64,000 nucleotides of DNA from G965220205 sp965220205 (GTDB taxonomy: Bacteria > Chloroflexota > Dehalococcoidia > Lucifugimonadales > Australimonadaceae), in contig OZ244812.1 in NCBI GenBank assembly GCA_965220205.1, positions 248,001 through 312,000 on the forward strand, written 5' to 3'. Position 1 is the stretch's first letter. Every line of letters begins with the position of its first letter. The notes beneath the pieces were generated by a model that saw only the letters and a program-made list of their open reading frames with translations, was not told the origin of the DNA and did not search any database. Below, piece by piece: positions 38,728 through 47,349 of this stretch. The translations under genes were made by a program, and so were the position numbers.

Positions 38728-40963
38728 CCAACCTACAGTCCGCCACGCCATTGGCGTTCCGACTCCCCGCATCGACGGCGTCGACAAGACGACTGGCCGG
38801 GCGGCCTACACCGCCGACGTCCAGCTCGACGGCATGTTGTGGGGCAGGACACTGCGCTCGCCTCACCGGCACGCCCGGATCGTGCGCATAGACACGACTC
38901 GGGCAAGAGAGGCCCCCGGAGTCCACGCGGTCGTGACCGCTGCGGACACGTTCCCGAACGCCCGCTACGGCCGCTCGGTGATCGACGTCCCCGTCATCGC
39001 CGCGGACGTCGTGCGTTTCGTCGGCGAACCCGTTGCGGCTGTTGCCGCCGTCGACGAGGACGCCGCGGATGCGGCGCTCCGGCTCGTCGACGTCGAATAC
39101 GAGGAGCTCCCGTCCGTGCACGACCCTGCGGAGGCAATGCTCCCCGGGGCGCCAGTGCTGCACCCGAACATGCTGGACTATCAAGGCCTCCCGCAGCCTC
39201 TCGAGAAGCCAATGAACAACTACGGAACGTTCGAATGGACGCAGGGCGACGTCGAGGAGGGACTGCGCACCGCGGACGTCGTCGTGGAATCCACGTTCAC
39301 GACGCAGCGCCAGCATCACGGCTACATGGAGCCGCACTCGTGCGTGGTGCAGGTGGACGAGTCGGGGCGCGTCAACGTATGGGCGCCCAACAAGTCGCCG
39401 CACTCCGCGGTGCGGTTCCTCTCCATCGCCAGCGGCCTGCCGGCCGACCGCATCCTGCTGCGCCCCATCACCATCGGCGGCGACTTCGGCGGCAAGGGCT
39501 CGATCATGCACATCCCCATCGCCACGATGCTGGCGCTCGCTACCGGACACCCTATCCGCATGGTCATGGACTACACGGAGGAGCTCATCGCCGGCAACCC
39601 TCGCCACGCCTCCGTCACCCACATGCGGACGGGAGTGACGCGCGACGGGACCATCGTTGCTCACGACGCGGAGATCATCTTCGACAGCGGAGCGTACGCC
39701 GGCTACAAACCACAGGGACACCTCGGCGGCGCATCGAGCGCGGCGGGGCCTTATAGGGCGCCGCACGGTCGCGTCGTGGAGCGCCAGGTGTACACGAACA
39801 ACGTTCCGTGCGGCTACATGCGCGGACCCGGCGAACCGCAGGCGATGTTCGCGGTCGAATCGCAGATGGACTGCGTGGCGCGCGCCATCGGCATGAACCC
39901 TGTCGAGTTGCGCCGCAAGAACCTCATCCGCGAGGGGGACGCGAACGCCATAGGGGCCTCGTTCCAGGCGGTCCGCGCCGTCGAGACGCTCGACCGGGCG
40001 GTCGCAGCGTCCGGCTTCTACGACCCGAAGCCCAGTGACGGACGCACGAAGATCGGCCGTGGCATCGCCATCGGCGACCGCTCGCAAGCCGGAGGCGAGA
40101 CGCACGCAGCGGTCACCCTCCGCGCCGACGGCTCCGTTGTCGTCCACACCTCCGTGTTCGAGCAGGGAACCGGCTCCTACACCGTCATGCAACAGCTCGC
40201 CGCGGACGGCTTCGGCGTGCCTGTGGACCGCGTCAGTGTCCAGGTCTGGAACACCGACGAAGCTGACAACGACTCGGGCATCGGCGGCGCCCGCGTCACG
40301 AGGATGGCGAGCGCGGCCGTCTACGACGCCATCGAGAACACGAGGGCTGCGCTCGTGGAGACCGCAGCCGAAGCGCTCGGCGTGGCCCCCGAGCTGCTGA
40401 CCGTGCAGGGCGATCGAGTTCTGCGCTCCGACACGGAGGAATCGGAAGAGTGGGCGAGCGTCGTCGCGAGGGCGGGTCATGATGTGACCAGCCTCGGGGA
40501 GACCAAGGACAGCTCGCGCAACCCGTTCACGTCGTTCACCGCGCAGGTCGCCGAGGTGTCGGTGGACAGCGAGACGGGCGAGGTGCGTCTGCTCAAGGTC
40601 ACGACGGTGCACGACACCGGGACCGTGCTCAACCCCATCGGTCACGAGGGCCAGATCAACGGCGGCCTGATGCAGGGGATTGGGTACGGCCTATGGGAGG
40701 AGCTCGTCGTCGATGATGGTCAGGTGACGACCACCTCGTTTGCCGACTACAAGATGCCCAGCATCGCCGACGTCCCTGAGCTGCGCACGGTCCTGCTCGA
40801 CCCCGCGCCCGGTATGGGTCCCTACCAGATCAAGGGCATCGGCGAGCATTCCACCTCCCAGATCGCGCCCGCCATCGCGAACGCGGTGGAGGATGCGTCG
40901 GGCCTGCGCGTGCGCGACCTGCCCGTGACGGCGGAGAAGGTCTACCGCGGGCTCAGCGCCTAG
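38720..40963 (+). CDS. xanthine dehydrogenase/aldehyde oxidase-type Mo-cofactor subunit
   Basis: A 747-aa large subunit. N-terminal a/b hammerhead domain (GVDKTTGRAAYTADVQLDGMLWG, RSPHRHARIV) and molybdopterin-binding domain (TIGGDFGGKG, MRGPGEPQAMFAVESQMD, GQINGGLMQGIGYGL). The catalytic Glu is kept in IKGIGEHSTSQIAPAIANAV. It should hydroxylate an aldehyde or N-heterocycle using water. The FAD and 2Fe-2S subunits that normally accompany it are not adjacent: RNase D precedes, tldD follows. Confidence 0.92.
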   Translation: MTSQPTVRHAIGVPTPRIDGVDKTTGRAAYTADVQLDGMLWGRTLRSPHRHARIVRIDTTRAREAPGVHAVVTAADTFPNARYGRSVIDVPVIAADVVRFVGEPVAAVAAVDEDAADAALRLVDVEYEELPSVHDPAEAMLPGAPVLHPNMLDYQGLPQPLEKPMNNYGTFEWTQGDVEEGLRTADVVVESTFTTQRQHHGYMEPHSCVVQVDESGRVNVWAPNKSPHSAVRFLSIASGLPADRILLRPITIGGDFGGKGSIMHIPIATMLALATGHPIRMVMDYTEELIAGNPRHASVTHMRTGVTRDGTIVAHDAEIIFDSGAYAGYKPQGHLGGASSAAGPYRAPHGRVVERQVYTNNVPCGYMRGPGEPQAMFAVESQMDCVARAIGMNPVELRRKNLIREGDANAIGASFQAVRAVETLDRAVAASGFYDPKPSDGRTKIGRGIAIGDRSQAGGETHAAVTLRADGSVVVHTSVFEQGTGSYTVMQQLAADGFGVPVDRVSVQVWNTDEADNDSGIGGARVTRMASAAVYDAIENTRAALVETAAEALGVAPELLTVQGDRVLRSDTEESEEWASVVARAGHDVTSLGETKDSSRNPFTSFTAQVAEVSVDSETGEVRLLKVTTVHDTGTVLNPIGHEGQINGGLMQGIGYGLWEELVVDDGQVTTTSFADYKMPSIADVPELRTVLLDPAPGMGPYQIKGIGEHSTSQIAPAIANAVEDASGLRVRDLPVTAEKVYRGLSA

Positions 40964-41024
40964 GCATGGGGGCGCGTGTTCGGTACACTGAGGCCTCCAA
41001 CCAGACGGCCCGTAGCGAGGAGTC

Positions 41025-42407
41025 ATGTCTATGGATGAGGGGTTGCGCGAACGTGTAACGGCTGCGTTGGGCAGCGTCGACGCACAGTACGTCGAGGTCC
41101 ACATCGAGGAGAGCAGGTCCAACAACATCCGCTACCGGGGCAGGGATCTCGAGGAGATCGGCCGTGGAAGCGGCTTGGGGGGCAGCGTCCGCGCGCTCGC
41201 CGGGAGCGGGTGGGGCTTCGCCTCGTTCAACGACATCAGCGATCTGAGCGCGAAGGTGCGTCAAGCGGTCGACCAAGCGCGGCACGTGGGCGGCGACCGC
41301 GTTGAGCTGGCCGAGGTACCGGCAGTCGTCGACGAAGCGCCGGCGCGCATCGGCCAGGACCCCGGCGCCGTCTCGCTCGTCGACAAAAAACGCGTGCTCG
41401 ACCGATACGTTGACATCATGATGAGCACGCCCGGAGTCCAGAGCTCGAGCGTGACCTATTCCGACGCCAGGCGACACATGGTGTTCGCGAACTCCGAGGG
41501 GTCGTACATCGACCAAGCGCGGGTCGACGTGAACATGCGCCTGTCGGCCATGGCCAGGGACGGCTCGGAGGTGCAACAGTCGGGCGTCAGCCTGGGCAGT
41601 CTCGGCGACTTCCAGTTTGTACTCGACCTCGAGCAGGACGCGAAAGAGGTGGCGGAAAAGGCCGTCGCCCTCTTGAACGCTCCGAAGGTCGCCGGCGGCG
41701 AATACACCGTCGTGCTCGACCCGATCCTCGCAGGCGTGTTCATCCACGAGGCGTTCGGACACCTTTCCGAGGCCGACCACATCTACGCCGAGCCTCGGCT
41801 CCAGGAGTTGATGACGGTCGGGAAGCGGTTCGGCGGCGCCCACCTCAACGTCAAGGACGGCGCCACGGTTCCCGCCCCGACGCTGCGCGGCTCCTACCTC
41901 TACGACGACGAGGGCGTGCAGGGCCAGGAGACCGACTTGATCCGCGACGGCGTCCTCGTCGGCAGACTCCACTCGCGGGAGACCGCGGCGAAGCTCGGCG
42001 AGCGGCCCACCGGCAACGCTCGGGCGCTCAACTACCGGTTCTCTCCCATCGTGCGCATGACCAACACATTCATTGTCCCCGGCACAACGCCTCCTGAGGA
42101 TCTGTTCGCGGGAATCGAGGACGGGCTCTACGTCAAGAACTGGTACGGCGGCATGACCAGCATGGAGATGTTCACGTTCTCCGCCGGCGAGGCTTACCGC
42201 ATCCGCAACGGGCGGATCGAGGAGCTGTGCCGGCCCGTGATGCTGTCGGGCAACGTGTTCACGACGTTGCACAACATCGACGGCATCGCCAACGACCTGG
42301 GTATGAACGAGGGCGGCGGTTGCGGCAAGGCGGGCCAGAGCCCACTGCCTGTGTCCAACGGCAGCCCGCACATTCGGATCCGCCAATGCCTGATCGGAGG
42401 AGCGTAG
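41025..42407 (+). CDS. tldD: TldD-type metalloprotease subunit
   Basis: A 460-aa protein. The zinc motif HEAFGH (His241, Glu242, His246) lies mid-protein, and the C-terminus has the family GGGCGKAGQSPLPVSNGSPHIRIR block. TldD pairs with TldE to degrade unfolded peptides, for example microcin or CcdA processing. ATG 41025 is preceded by GAGGAG. The end overlaps tldE. Confidence 0.95.
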   Translation: MSMDEGLRERVTAALGSVDAQYVEVHIEESRSNNIRYRGRDLEEIGRGSGLGGSVRALAGSGWGFASFNDISDLSAKVRQAVDQARHVGGDRVELAEVPAVVDEAPARIGQDPGAVSLVDKKRVLDRYVDIMMSTPGVQSSSVTYSDARRHMVFANSEGSYIDQARVDVNMRLSAMARDGSEVQQSGVSLGSLGDFQFVLDLEQDAKEVAEKAVALLNAPKVAGGEYTVVLDPILAGVFIHEAFGHLSEADHIYAEPRLQELMTVGKRFGGAHLNVKDGATVPAPTLRGSYLYDDEGVQGQETDLIRDGVLVGRLHSRETAAKLGERPTGNARALNYRFSPIVRMTNTFIVPGTTPPEDLFAGIEDGLYVKNWYGGMTSMEMFTFSAGEAYRIRNGRIEELCRPVMLSGNVFTTLHNIDGIANDLGMNEGGGCGKAGQSPLPVSNGSPHIRIRQCLIGGA

Positions 42408-43738
42408 CCATCGCTAGCGACACCCGAACGGTAACCGAGCGCATCCTCGAGCGCGCCGCGGCCGTAGCCGATCAGGCCGAAGTCTTCCACGTGGCCTCTG
42501 CCAGCACGCCCGTGAAGTTCGAGGCGAACCAGGTCAAGGCTGTCGACTCGAACGAGGCCGTCGGCGCGGCGGTGCGCATCATCAAGGACGGTCGCGTCGG
42601 GTTCGCCTCGACGAGCAACCTGGACGACATCGACGACCTCGTCGCCGCCGCGGAGGAGACCGCTCCGTTCGGCGCCGAGGCGGCGTTCCGGTTCCCTGGC
42701 GCTACAGACTACCCCGGCGTGCCCGTGTTCGACAGCGCCGTGGAGGACGTGTCCCTCGAGGAGATGGTCGACATCGGTCTGCGCGTTATCGACGAGTTGC
42801 GGAGCTTTTCGAGCGAGGTGCAGGTGGAGGGCGGCGTATCGCGCTCGACATCCACGCTTTCGCTGATGAACAGCAACGGCGGGCGCTTCTCCTATCCCCG
42901 GTCGGGGTTCCGCATCGGTTTCGAGGGCACGGTGATCCACGGCGAGGACATGCTCTTCACGTTCGATTCCGCTTCGAGCGTGCACCCGGTCACTGACCAC
43001 AGCAACGTGACGGCGTCGATCGTTCGTCAGTTGACCTGGGCGAGCAAGCAGGCGCCGGTCGAAACGAAGACCATGCCCGTGATCCTCATGCCGCAGGCGG
43101 TGTCCAGCATTCTGCTCGGCCCCCTGCTGGCGGGGCTCAGCGGCAAAACGGTGTTGCAAGGCACGTCGCCGTTGGCGGAGAAGATGGGCGAGAAGATCGT
43201 CGACGAGCGGTTCTCCCTCACGGACGACGCCACGTTGCCCTACGTCCCCGCCAGCCGCATGAGCGACGATGAAGGAGTGCCAAGCCGCCGCCTCCCGTTG
43301 ATCGACCACGGCGTCGTGTCGACGTTCCTCTACGACCTGCAGACGGCGGGGCTCGCAGGGAAGCAGAGCACGGGCAGCGGCGAGCGCGGGATCGGTTCGC
43401 TGCCCGGACCGTCCGCCGGCGTGCTGTTGGTGAACGAGGGCGACGCTCTGCTGGACGACATGATTGCCGACATCAATGAAGGGATTGTGGTCGAGGCGCT
43501 GTTGGGCGCGGGCCAGAGCAACATCCTGGGCGGGGACTTCAACGCCAACGTGCTGCTCGGATACAAGATAGAGAACGGCAAGATCGTCGGCCGAATCAAG
43601 AACGCAATGGTGTCGGGCAACGCCTACGACGCGCTGAACAACCTCGTGGGGATAGGCAGCGAGGGCCGCTGGATGCGCGGCGGTCTCTACGCGCCGGCAG
43701 TCGCGCTCGCAGCTGTCGCGGTGTCCGCCAACGGTTGA
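42386..43738 (+). CDS. pmbA: TldE/PmbA-type protease partner
   Basis: A 450-aa partner without the HExxxH motif, as usual for TldE. It has YTD-family blocks GEDMLFTFDSA, GPSAGVLLVNEGD and NAMVSGNAYDALNN. ATG 42386 lies inside the last codons of tldD and lacks a ribosome binding site; a perfect GGAGGAG at 42395-42401 is followed 8 nt later by an in-frame ATC. The true start is uncertain by a few codons. Confidence 0.93.
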   Translation: MPDRRSVAIASDTRTVTERILERAAAVADQAEVFHVASASTPVKFEANQVKAVDSNEAVGAAVRIIKDGRVGFASTSNLDDIDDLVAAAEETAPFGAEAAFRFPGATDYPGVPVFDSAVEDVSLEEMVDIGLRVIDELRSFSSEVQVEGGVSRSTSTLSLMNSNGGRFSYPRSGFRIGFEGTVIHGEDMLFTFDSASSVHPVTDHSNVTASIVRQLTWASKQAPVETKTMPVILMPQAVSSILLGPLLAGLSGKTVLQGTSPLAEKMGEKIVDERFSLTDDATLPYVPASRMSDDEGVPSRRLPLIDHGVVSTFLYDLQTAGLAGKQSTGSGERGIGSLPGPSAGVLLVNEGDALLDDMIADINEGIVVEALLGAGQSNILGGDFNANVLLGYKIENGKIVGRIKNAMVSGNAYDALNNLVGIGSEGRWMRGGLYAPAVALAAVAVSANG

Positions 43739-43741
43739 GCC

Positions 43742-44677
43742 ATGGGGCTGATCGATTATCTACGGGAGCTGAGCGACTCCAAGACGGAGCCCACCGCCGT
43801 CGGCTTGACTCAGCTGATCGGCCTGTGGGGCGAGGACCGCGAGACGCTCGCAGAGCAGTGGCCGCTGATTCCCGGCGAGCGCCGCCTGGAGCTCCTCACC
43901 AGGCTGGCTGAGATGGCGGACGACAACGTCGAACTCGACTTCCACGCCGTGTTCAGCAATGCCCTGACCGACGAACTGCCCCGCGTACGGGAAGCCGCGG
44001 TGAACGGTCTGTGGGAGAGCGAGGACCGCAAGACGCTCCCCCGGCTGATCGAGCGGCTCGATCACGACGGCGACGACGCCGTGCGAGCGGCTGCCGCCAG
44101 TGTGCTCGGGCGTTTCGCCGTGCTTGCGGACGCAGGCAAGTTCGTCCAACGGGATGCCGACGCGCTGTACAACGCGCTCATGGGTGTGCTCCGAGACGAC
44201 GACGAGCCGGTGATTGTCAGGCGTCGCGCTCTCGAATCGGCGGCGCCATTCCGCCGCCCCGAGATCCATCGCTGGCTCCAATGGGGCTACGACCACCCGG
44301 ACCCGGCCATGCGTCAGAGCGCGGTCTTTGCCATGGGACGCGCCGGCGACAGCTCGTGGCTGTCGTTCATCTGCGACGAGATGGAAAGCGACGACCCTGC
44401 GATGCGGTTCGAGGCCGCAAACGCTGCGCGAGAGATGGGCGAGGAGGAAGCGCTGCCGTCCCTCATCGACCTCGTGAACGACATCGACTCGGAGGTCTCC
44501 CTTGCCGCGTTGCACGCCATCGGCGGCATCGGCGGGGCCCGTGCGAAGAAGTTTCTCCGGGGCCTCGCCGCCAGCGAGGACGACCAGGTGCTCGGAGCCG
44601 CAGCGGCGGAGATACTCGACGAGATGGAGAACGATGACGACTTCTCCATGTTCCGGATCGAGGGGACTGGCGAGTGA
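43742..44677 (+). CDS. HEAT-repeat protein
   Basis: A 311-aa alpha-helical repeat protein. At least five HEAT/PBS-lyase-type repeats are visible (LPRVREAAVNGLWE, DAVRAAAASVLGRFA, PAMRQSAVFAMGRAG, PAMRFEAANAAREMG, SEVSLAALHAIGGIG). It has an acidic tail. It starts 3 nt after tldE, so it is probably co-expressed and may serve as a scaffold; the partner is unknown. Confidence 0.85.
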   Translation: MGLIDYLRELSDSKTEPTAVGLTQLIGLWGEDRETLAEQWPLIPGERRLELLTRLAEMADDNVELDFHAVFSNALTDELPRVREAAVNGLWESEDRKTLPRLIERLDHDGDDAVRAAAASVLGRFAVLADAGKFVQRDADALYNALMGVLRDDDEPVIVRRRALESAAPFRRPEIHRWLQWGYDHPDPAMRQSAVFAMGRAGDSSWLSFICDEMESDDPAMRFEAANAAREMGEEEALPSLIDLVNDIDSEVSLAALHAIGGIGGARAKKFLRGLAASEDDQVLGAAAAEILDEMENDDDFSMFRIEGTGE

Positions 44678-45153
44678 TGAGCAGGCCTCCGGTGGAAAAC
44701 GCCGTGTCGAGTGGGGGCGTCGTGTACCGGCATGACGACGGACGCGTGCTGTTCGCGCTCTGCGGACGCACCCAGACCGGCACGTGGAGCCTTCCCAAAG
44801 GGACCCCGGACGACGGCGAGACCATGGAGCAAACGGCGGTGCGCGAGGTCCGTGAAGAGACGGGGCTAGAAGTCGAGATTGAGGCGCCGTTGGGTGAGAT
44901 CGAGTACTGGTTCACCCGCTCGTCGCGGCGCATCCACAAGCGCGTGCACTTTTACTTGATGGGTGAGCGGGGCGGCAGCTTCGCCGACCACGACGCCGAG
45001 TTCGACGTTGTCGAGTGGGTCCCGGCGCTCCAGGCGGTGCGTACGCTGACGTTCCCGACCGAAGCCGGCATCGCGCGCCGCGCGCTCTCCAAGCTGTCCG
45101 TCGGCGAATCGGAAGAGCGCGCCGCCGCGGACGGGGAGGGCAATCGTGGATGA
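44677..45153 (+). CDS. Nudix hydrolase
   Basis: A 158-aa pyrophosphohydrolase. The Nudix box G-x5-E-x7-REVREETGL (about residues 42-64) is complete. SSGGVVYRHDDGRVLFALCG and WSLPKGTPDDGET resemble Ap4A-hydrolase-type Nudix proteins. ATG 44677 overlaps the HEAT stop (TGATG); GTG 44674 is also possible. Confidence 0.9.
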   Translation: MSRPPVENAVSSGGVVYRHDDGRVLFALCGRTQTGTWSLPKGTPDDGETMEQTAVREVREETGLEVEIEAPLGEIEYWFTRSSRRIHKRVHFYLMGERGGSFADHDAEFDVVEWVPALQAVRTLTFPTEAGIARRALSKLSVGESEERAAADGEGNRG

Positions 45154-45706
45154 CGATGTGGTAGCGGTTGGCGAGAAGATCCTGCTGCGCAAGAAGCGAA
45201 TCGAGGATGCCGAGGACGACCACCGATGGCGCCAGGACCCCGAGCTCGCCGAGTTGGACGCCGCATCGGTCCTCCGCCAATCGCTCAAGGACTTCCGCCG
45301 CGACCTCGAACACGAACTCAAGACGCCTACGCCGTGGGTCAAGCGCTTCGGCGTCGATACGCTCGACGGCCTGCACATCGGCAACTGCATGGTCTACGAC
45401 ATCGACACCGTGACAGGGCAGGGCGAGCTGGGCATCCTCTTGGGCAACCGGGACTATTGGAACGGGGGGTACGGCCGCGAGGCAATGAAGATGCTGATCC
45501 GTGAGTGCTTCGGGCTGCCTTCGATGAAGCGTCTGTACCTCCACACACTCTCCTGGAACGCGCGAGCCCGCCGCGCCTTCGCTGGTTGCGGTCTGCGCGA
45601 GATGGGCCCTGACCGCCGCGGCGGCAAGGACTTCGTCCTCATGGAGATCACGCGGGCCGAGTGGGAAACGCTGCACACTGGCGGAGACGGCGCCGCCCTG
45701 CCTTAG
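45146..45706 (+). CDS. GNAT-family N-acetyltransferase
   Basis: A 186-aa RimJ/RimL-like acetyltransferase. Acetyl-CoA loop NGGYGREAMKMLI and the LYLHTLSWNARARRAFAGCGL motif are typical. GTG start overlaps the Nudix gene by 8 bp. Last gene of the tldD operon. Its stop overlaps, tail to tail, the MaoC-like gene on the other strand. Confidence 0.88.
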   Translation: MDDDVVAVGEKILLRKKRIEDAEDDHRWRQDPELAELDAASVLRQSLKDFRRDLEHELKTPTPWVKRFGVDTLDGLHIGNCMVYDIDTVTGQGELGILLGNRDYWNGGYGREAMKMLIRECFGLPSMKRLYLHTLSWNARARRAFAGCGLREMGPDRRGGKDFVLMEITRAEWETLHTGGDGAALP

Positions 45707-46134
45707 CCGCTGCTCCCCCGTGGCAGCTCGACCACAGCCTCGCCGGTCGTCGTTACACGGCCCTCGCCGTTCTCCAGCGTAATCTCGCAGCGTATCGTAC
45801 CGTTGGCGTCGTCCTTCTCGACGACAGTGCCGCGGCAGACGAGCGTGTCGCCGGGCACGTCCATGGCGCGATAGCGAACCGCGAGCGAAGCGAGCCGGCC
45901 TGCGGGCCCCATCCAGTCCGTGACGAGTTGCGCCAAGAACGCGCTCTTGAGCGCTCCGTGCAGGATCACGCCCGGCAACTGCTGGGCCAGTGCGAAGTCC
46001 TTGTCGTAGTGAATCTCGTAGAAATCCCCTGAGGCTCCGGCGTACATAACCAGCTGCCGTGTGGTCGGCGTTTTGACGAGCGGCGGCAGTTCGGCGCCCG
46101 ATCCGACGTCGTCGAAGTAGGGCTGCGCGCTCAC
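45703..46134 (-). CDS. MaoC-like hydratase (hot-dog fold)
   Basis: A 143-aa protein with the MaoC hydratase signature: YAGASGDFYEIHYDKDFA (Asp and His of hydratase 2) and GVILHGALKSAFLAQLVTDW. It likely hydrates or dehydrates an acyl-CoA together with the overlapping upstream gene (ATGA overlap, 46131-46134). Confidence 0.87.
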   Translation of the reverse strand: MSAQPYFDDVGSGAELPPLVKTPTTRQLVMYAGASGDFYEIHYDKDFALAQQLPGVILHGALKSAFLAQLVTDWMGPAGRLASLAVRYRAMDVPGDTLVCRGTVVEKDDANGTIRCEITLENGEGRVTTTGEAVVELPRGSSG

Positions 46135-46559
46135 GCCGCGGGTCCCATCCGGATGACTGTGTTGCGTTGCGTGGCGGCGACCCTCCCGCGCTGGTTGACG
46201 TAGGTCGTCATGTAGGTCGCAATCAGCATCGCGCCCATGCTGCCTTCACGTTCGGCCAGTGATTCCAGCACAGTCGTGAACGCAACCTCGTCGCCCGGGC
46301 GCACGGGCGCGCCGTACGTCCACTCGCTGCCGCCGTCGAGCACGCGCGGCAGCCGCTCGGCGTCGGGCAGGGCGGGTATCGCGGCCCCCACCGAGCGAAG
46401 GTAGGTCGGAGGCGCGACGCTGGGGTAGGCGGGGTTGTCGTCTCCAATCGCCGCGGCGAAGCGGACAATTGCGCCCAGCTCAACGACTGTCGTTCGAGTC
46501 TCGCCGGCGCGTCCGATGGCCTGACGCATACCCTCAGTGATGATCCCGTCGCTCGACAC
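46131..46559 (-). CDS. FAS1-type dehydratase N-terminal domain (MaoC partner)
   Basis: A 142-aa hot-dog protein. VVELGAIVRFAAAIGDDNPAY and APPTYLRSVG match the N-terminal half of MaoC-type (R)-hydratases (FAS1-like dehydratase N-terminal domain). GTG 46559 has GGAGGG seven bases upstream and was preferred over ATG 46529. It forms a split hydratase with the next gene. Confidence 0.8.
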   Translation of the reverse strand: MSSDGIITEGMRQAIGRAGETRTTVVELGAIVRFAAAIGDDNPAYPSVAPPTYLRSVGAAIPALPDAERLPRVLDGGSEWTYGAPVRPGDEVAFTTVLESLAEREGSMGAMLIATYMTTYVNQRGRVAATQRNTVIRMGPAA

Positions 46560-46695
46560 GGGGATTCCCTCCACGCGGTGGGAGCCTAGGAGCGGGACTC
46601 GTGGCCTGTCAAGGCAAAGGAACACCCACGAGCGGCGGGTTGCCGTCCAGCCTGCCGTCATTCCTGGCGCGAGAATGCGGTTGGGGTCTACGAGT

Positions 46696-46858
46696 GGGCG
46701 GCAGGATGCCAACTTTTTTCTCTGTAACATTCTGTAGCATTTCTCCCTCGTGGCCGGGCCGGAGGCCGGCGGGCAGGCGGGTGCCGGAGTCGGGCCGTGA
46801 GGATAGGGTAACGACGAGAGGACGACGGGGCAACGGGCAGTTGTCGCGGCGGCGGGGA
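46696..46858. repeat. dispersed intergenic repeat, copy 2
   Basis: Counterpart of 20425-20553. Shares GTGGGCGGC, CTGTA(A/G)CATT pairs, and GGGCAACGGGCAGTTGTC then GGCGGCG, with changed spacing. It has a TACGAGTG half-site at its left side, as near copy 1. Confidence 0.55.
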
Positions 46859-46896
46859 AAGGGAATACGAATCCGCGAAACTCGTGTGAAATCGGG

Positions 46897-46925
46897 TTGA
46901 CAGGCCATCGTGCGGAGAGTAACTT
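46897..46925 (+). promoter_or_regulatory. sigma-70-type promoter for candidate RNA
   Basis: Perfect -35 TTGACA (46897-46902), 17-bp spacer, -10 TAACTT (46920-46925; three of six consensus bases, including A2 and T6). No gene start follows within the next 400 bp other than a tRNA beyond a terminator. Confidence 0.5.
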
Positions 46926-46930
46926 CACTG

Positions 46931-47084
46931 CACCCGATTCAGCTTTCCAGCAATGTGGCTGAACGCGGTCCCCGATAGGATTGAGTCTGTGATCCCTGAC
47001 GGTAAAACGGCATCGCTGGACCCTCCAGTCCGAGGGCTGTCCTACCGCCCGTCAAGCCCTTCCGCAAGGAAGGGCTTTCCGTTT
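46931..47084 (+). ncRNA. candidate structured small RNA, about 150 nt
   Basis: Bounded by the promoter at 46897 and the strong terminator at 47054. There is no credible reading frame. Internal complementarities include TTCAGC/GCTGAA (about 46939-46962), GCGGT near 46955 with ACCGC near 47045, and GGAC/GTCC near 47020. Size and shape would allow a 6S-like or other regulatory RNA. Sequence does not match the SRP or RNase P signatures I know. Confidence 0.4.
47054..47084 (+). terminator. strong rho-independent-type terminator
   Basis: Perfect 10-bp stem AAGCCCTTCC (47054-47063) and GGAAGGGCTT (47068-47077) with a GCAA tetraloop, followed by TCCGTTT. It ends the candidate RNA, not a protein gene. 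Confidence 0.7.
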
Positions 47085-47142
47085 CAGTGACGTGGGCCTC
47101 GTTGCGGAGCGTGCGACGCCCTCGTAGAATCAAACAACGCGC

Positions 47143-47219
47143 AGGAGTGTAGCTCAGCCTGGTAGAGCAACGGTCTCCAAAACCGTCGGCCGAGGGTTCG
47201 AATCCTTCCACTCCTGCCA
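47143..47219 (+). tRNA. tRNA-Trp (anticodon CCA)
   Basis: Acceptor AGGAGTG/CACTCCT, discriminator G, encoded CCA. Anticodon stem ACGGT/ACCGT around CTCCAAA (anticodon CCA). D arm AGCTCAG...GAGC and T loop TTCGAAT. Confidence 0.95.
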
Positions 47220-47349
47220 GCCGCTCCTCCCCGGTAGGCATCTGGCGCTCGCAGGGCCCCTCCGCTATTCTTCCTGTATTCTTCAGGCTAGAGGCAGTCG
47301 CGGCGACAGCGCCGCGCCGCCGTCGACCGACCGCCGCGGAGGACTCGAC

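Larger units (their letters stand above)
46560..46930. other. intergenic region with dispersed repeat and promoter
   Basis: Repeat copy 2 occupies 46696-46858 and a good promoter lies at 46897-46925. Open frames running through from the hydratase gene are not credible. Confidence 0.5.

Noticed and set aside
38129..40645. 838-codon minus-strand open frame
   Set aside because: Lies antisense to rnd and the Mo-hydroxylase gene, both with clear motifs. Composition (His/Arg/Val/Asp-rich) is that of a high-GC shadow frame.
46939..47241. 100-codon minus-strand frame
   Set aside because: Antisense to tRNA-Trp and the candidate RNA; contains the FEPSADGFGDRCSTRLSYTP type of translation well known from antisense tRNA.
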